From an archaeon (lineage in GTDB: Archaea > Asgardarchaeota > Hermodarchaeia > Hermodarchaeales > Hermodarchaeaceae): DNA of 5,820 bases. The notes below the pieces were generated by a model that worked only from the letters and a program-made list of their open reading frames with translations, was not told where the DNA came from and ran no database searches. Numbering within the stretch: position 1 is the first letter of the stretch; every line of letters begins with the position of its first letter. The translations under genes and the position numbers were made by a program. This document shows, piece by piece, positions 5,636 to 5,820 of this stretch. The stretch lies in contig JABXGY010000254.1 of assembly GCA_016550395.1 (NCBI GenBank), positions 1 through 5,820 on the forward strand. Direction: 5' to 3'.

Positions 5636-5820
5636 TTATTCCTCGTTAGCTGATTGCTTGAGAGAATTGTAGGTTGACTGCCGCTCCTCTTTCGAGAGGT
5701 ATTTCAAGTGGTCAACCAAGGCCTCCTTTTCTTCCGATGAGAGCCCAGGAATCTTATCCAGTTCACGACGAATCTCAGCTTCCACACCCTTCGGAACTGG
5801 CGCTGGCTCTAACTCTGGTG
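5636..5820 (-). CDS. Unrecognised protein, C-terminal 60 residues (5' end off window)
   Basis: A minus-strand frame stays open from the right edge to a TAA at 5638-5636, giving 60 visible residues. I do not recognise the family. The visible part starts with a proline/glutamate-rich linker (PELEPAPVPKG) and continues as a highly charged, probably all-helical segment. Two similar units can be seen, GLSSEEKEALVDHLK (25-39) and YLSKEERQSTYNSLK (40-54), each with an L-S-x-E-E helix cap followed by a helix, then a polar tail. No membrane segment, cysteine or catalytic motif is visible. Codon-like base use, absence of stops and the recognisable helix pattern suggest a true gene, and tail-to-tail packing with the synthetase gene (three bases between stops) is common in compact genomes. 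The function remains open; such a tail could be a protein-interaction region of a larger protein. Confidence 0.6.
   Translation of the reverse strand, partial: PELEPAPVPKGVEAEIRRELDKIPGLSSEEKEALVDHLKYLSKEERQSTYNSLKQSANEE
5672..5717 (+). repeat. Nested inverted repeat, possible terminator hairpin of the acyl-CoA synthetase transcript
   Basis: Outer arms GGTTGAC (5672-5678) and GTCAACC (5711-5717) are perfectly complementary over 7 bases. Inside them lie CCTCT (5686-5690) and AGAGG (5695-5699), a 5-base stem around a TTCG loop. Unpaired stretches of 7 and 11 bases separate the stems. The element begins 40 bases after the synthetase stop and is followed by a pyrimidine-rich stretch with TTTT (about 5722-5736). 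It lies wholly inside the convergent coding frame. The pairing is seen directly; the terminator or processing role is inferred. Confidence 0.4.

Noticed and set aside
1..5820. CRISPR arrays, tRNA or rRNA genes, insertion-sequence ends, defence systems
   Set aside because: No regularly spaced repeats, cloverleaf-like sequence, transposase motif or nuclease motif was seen on either strand; nearly all the sequence is accounted for by metabolic genes.

Overview
The window carries six protein-coding genes, two of them cut by the window ends, and no RNA gene, insertion sequence, CRISPR array or other mobile element that I can see. It most resembles a chromosome segment of an archaeon. The strongest evidence is the three-gene block HMG-CoA synthase / acetoacetyl-CoA thiolase / DUF35 zinc-ribbon OB-fold protein, which is the archaeal arrangement for the first two steps of the mevalonate (isoprenoid lipid) pathway. 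Supporting this are an F420H2-oxidase-type flavodiiron protein, the free-standing alpha subunit of an NDP-forming acyl-CoA synthetase, archaeal-like Shine-Dalgarno sites (AGGTGA, AGGAGG) and a TATA-like box. The exact phylum cannot be settled from the sequence. An uncultured Asgard or TACK-type lineage is plausible but is only a guess.

Layout. Positions 1-2679 hold the mevalonate operon on the minus strand, transcribed right to left: HMG-CoA synthase (2679-1630), thiolase (1633-443, start overlapping the previous stop by 4 bases) and the DUF35 protein (425 to beyond position 1). A 208-base gap with likely promoter sequence precedes it (2680-2887). Next, also on the minus strand, is a flavodiiron protein (4078-2888). 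A 141-base divergent promoter region (4079-4219) separates it from the plus-strand acyl-CoA synthetase alpha subunit (4220-5632). Three bases after that gene's stop lies the stop codon of a convergent, unrecognised minus-strand gene that runs off the right edge (5820-5636).

How the genes work together. The thiolase condenses two acetyl-CoA to acetoacetyl-CoA. The synthase adds a third acetyl unit to give HMG-CoA. In the archaeal complex of known structure, the DUF35 protein holds the two enzymes together so the intermediate is passed through a shared CoA site. The flavodiiron protein probably detoxifies O2 (or NO), which suggests an anaerobe or microaerophile. The acyl-CoA synthetase alpha subunit would interconvert an acyl-CoA and its free acid with ADP/ATP, and so touches the same acetyl-CoA pool, but it needs a beta subunit that is not in this window.

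I do not see a clear undescribed system. The most useful loose ends are the unidentified convergent gene at the right edge, a nested inverted repeat within it that sits just past the end of the synthetase gene, the different codon preference of the synthetase gene, and the missing beta subunit.
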